NCBI RefSeq assembly: GCF_036345995.1
Contig: NZ_CP107796.1
Coordinates: forward strand, 1,984,001 to 2,048,000
Source: Streptomyces sp. NBC_00557
Lineage (GTDB): Bacteria; Actinomycetota; Actinomycetes; Streptomycetales; Streptomycetaceae
Length of the DNA: 64,000 bases
Direction of reading: 5' to 3'
Below the pieces are notes generated by a model. The model had not been told where the DNA came from. It ran no database searches and saw only the letters and a program-made list of their open reading frames with translations. The number at the start of each line of letters is the position of its first letter. Position 1 is the first letter of the stretch. The position numbers and the translations under genes are program-made. Of this stretch, positions 62,994 through 64,000 are shown in pieces.

Positions 62994-64000
62994 TCAGCGG
63001 CCGAGGGTCAGCCGGGGCTTCGGGGCGTCCGTGCGGCCGGTCTGGGGGCGGCGGCTGCCGGCCCGGTAGGGCGCGGGCCAGACGGCGCCCGGGCCCTCGT
63101 ACCCCTGCTCGGCCGCCGCGTGCAGGGTCCAGTGCGGGTCGTACAGGTGCGGGCGGGCCAGTGCGCACAGGTCCGTGCGCCCGGCGAGGATCAGGGAGTT
63201 GACGTCGTCCCACGAGGAGATCGCGCCCACGGCGATCACCGGGACGCCGGCCTCGTGCCGGATCCGGTCGGCGTACGGCGTCTGGTACGACCGCCCGAAC
63301 TCCGGCCGCTCCTCGGCCACGACCTGCCCGGTGGACACGTCGATCGCGTCGGCGCCGTGCGCGGCGAAGGCGCGGGCGATCTCCACCGCGTCCTCGGCGG
63401 TGGTGCCGCCCTCGGCCCAGTCGGTGGCCGAGATGCGGACCGTCATCGGCCGCTCCGCGGGCCACACCGCCCGTACGGCGTCGAAGACCTCCAGCGGGAA
63501 CCTCAGCCGCCGCTCCAGCGAGCCGCCGTAGGCGTCGGTGCGGTGGTTGGTGAGCGGGGAGAGGAAGCCGGAGAGCAGGTAGCCGTGCGCGCAGTGCAGT
63601 TCGAGCAGGTCGAACCCGGCCCGCGCGGCCCGCCAGGCGGCGGCGGCGAACTGTTCGCGGATGTCGGTGAGCTGGGCCCGGGAGAGCTGGCGCGGCGTCT
63701 GGCTGCCCGGTTTGTACGGCAGCGGGGAGGCGGCCACGAGCGGCCAGTTGCCGCGGGGCAGCGGCTCGTCCATGCCCTCCCACATCACCTGCGTGGAGCC
63801 CTTGCGGCCCGAGTGGCCGAGCTGGACGCCGATCGCGGTGCCGGGCGCCCGGGTGTGCACGAAGTCGGTGATCCGCCGCCATGCCTCGGCCTGCCGGCCG
63901 GTGTAGAGACCGGCGCAGCCCGGCGTGATGCGGCCCTCCTCGCTCACGCACACCATCTCGGTCATGACCAGTCCGGCCCCGCCGAGCGCGCGGGCGCCCA
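62994..64000 (-). CDS. OYE-type flavin oxidoreductase, C-terminal part (5' end outside window)
   Basis: Old-yellow-enzyme TIM barrel running in from the right edge (335 residues visible, beginning GARALGGAGLVMTEM). LGHSGRKGS, ELHCAHGYLLSGFLSPLTN, the Tyr in TDAYGGSLERRLRF and the phosphate site near LARPHLYDPHWTLH are clear. The end of the protein strongly resembles the C-terminal half of bifunctional salicylyl-CoA 5-hydroxylase / 2-aminobenzoyl-CoA monooxygenase-reductase proteins, so the missing part may encode the monooxygenase domain. In-frame codons continue to base 64000 without a stop. Confidence 0.85.
   Translation of the reverse strand, partial: GARALGGAGLVMTEMVCVSEEGRITPGCAGLYTGRQAEAWRRITDFVHTRAPGTAIGVQLGHSGRKGSTQVMWEGMDEPLPRGNWPLVAASPLPYKPGSQTPRQLSRAQLTDIREQFAAAAWRAARAGFDLLELHCAHGYLLSGFLSPLTNHRTDAYGGSLERRLRFPLEVFDAVRAVWPAERPMTVRISATDWAEGGTTAEDAVEIARAFAAHGADAIDVSTGQVVAEERPEFGRSYQTPYADRIRHEAGVPVIAVGAISSWDDVNSLILAGRTDLCALARPHLYDPHWTLHAAAEQGYEGPGAVWPAPYRAGSRRPQTGRTDAPKPRLTLGR

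Overview
The window is high-GC actinobacterial DNA, almost certainly from a Streptomyces chromosome. Evidence: strong G/C third-position bias, GTG starts, short ATGA/GTGA overlaps, a das/ngc chitin-sugar system with DasR-type operators, a SARP regulator, one TTA (bldA) codon, mycothiol-type chemistry and a PaaX-regulated aromatic-acid locus. No rRNA, tRNA, CRISPR array, insertion sequence or phage gene was seen.

Layout. (1) 1-8.7 kb: 5' part of ngcE, a secreted GH92 alpha-mannosidase flanked by LacI-type palindromes, and a large sensor/SpoIIE-type phosphatase. (2) 8.7-13.4 kb: aconitase (acnA) and a MurA paralogue with an N-terminal XRE helix-turn-helix, divergent around a palindrome-rich promoter region. 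(3) 13.4-19.2 kb: dasABC-type ABC transporter with a GH3 N-acetylglucosaminidase, divergent from a DasR-type GntR regulator with dre-like operators between them. A tandem array of 26-bp repeats runs off the 3' end of the regulator gene. (4) 19.5-57.4 kb: a biosynthetic gene cluster that I read as an azoxy natural-product pathway of the valanimycin type with its own acyl-chain machinery. (5) 57.5-64 kb: a small secreted protein, then a RidA / acyl-CoA dehydrogenase / CoA ligase / PaaX / OYE-type oxidoreductase set that looks like aromatic acid (2-aminobenzoyl-CoA-like) degradation, cut by the window end.

How the cluster is likely to work (inference from families). An acyl chain is built by a dedicated FabH-like KS, ACP, FabF-like KS and FabI-like enoyl reductase, fed by an acyl-CoA carboxylase. 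An aldehyde-dehydrogenase-family enzyme and a class III aminotransferase would give an alkylamine. A VlmH-like flavin monooxygenase with its flavin reductase would make the hydroxylamine. A second seryl-tRNA synthetase (VlmL-like) and an aminoacyl-tRNA-dependent transferase (VlmA-like) would add serine. A small metal-ligand-rich membrane protein and a ferritin-like diiron protein (candidate hydrazine synthase and azoxy synthase) would form N-N and azoxy. A diacylglycerol-kinase-like protein and an MmgE/PrpD protein (VlmJ/VlmK-like) would phosphorylate and eliminate the serine hydroxyl. A desaturase, P450, LLM oxidoreductase, CoA/ACP ligase, stand-alone ACP and a single-module PKS with dead DH and a relic ER could add an alkene and extend or tailor the molecule. 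A Cys-type thioesterase, two MFS exporters and a mycothiol-type enzyme complete it.

The cluster carries a repeated promoter architecture: two or three direct repeats of a hexamer ending TCAG with an 11-bp period, then 10 bp, then a -10-like hexamer. I find it at nine places from 22.6 to 55.6 kb, including before the cluster's own SARP gene. It both supports SARP control and gives a sequence-based estimate of the cluster borders.
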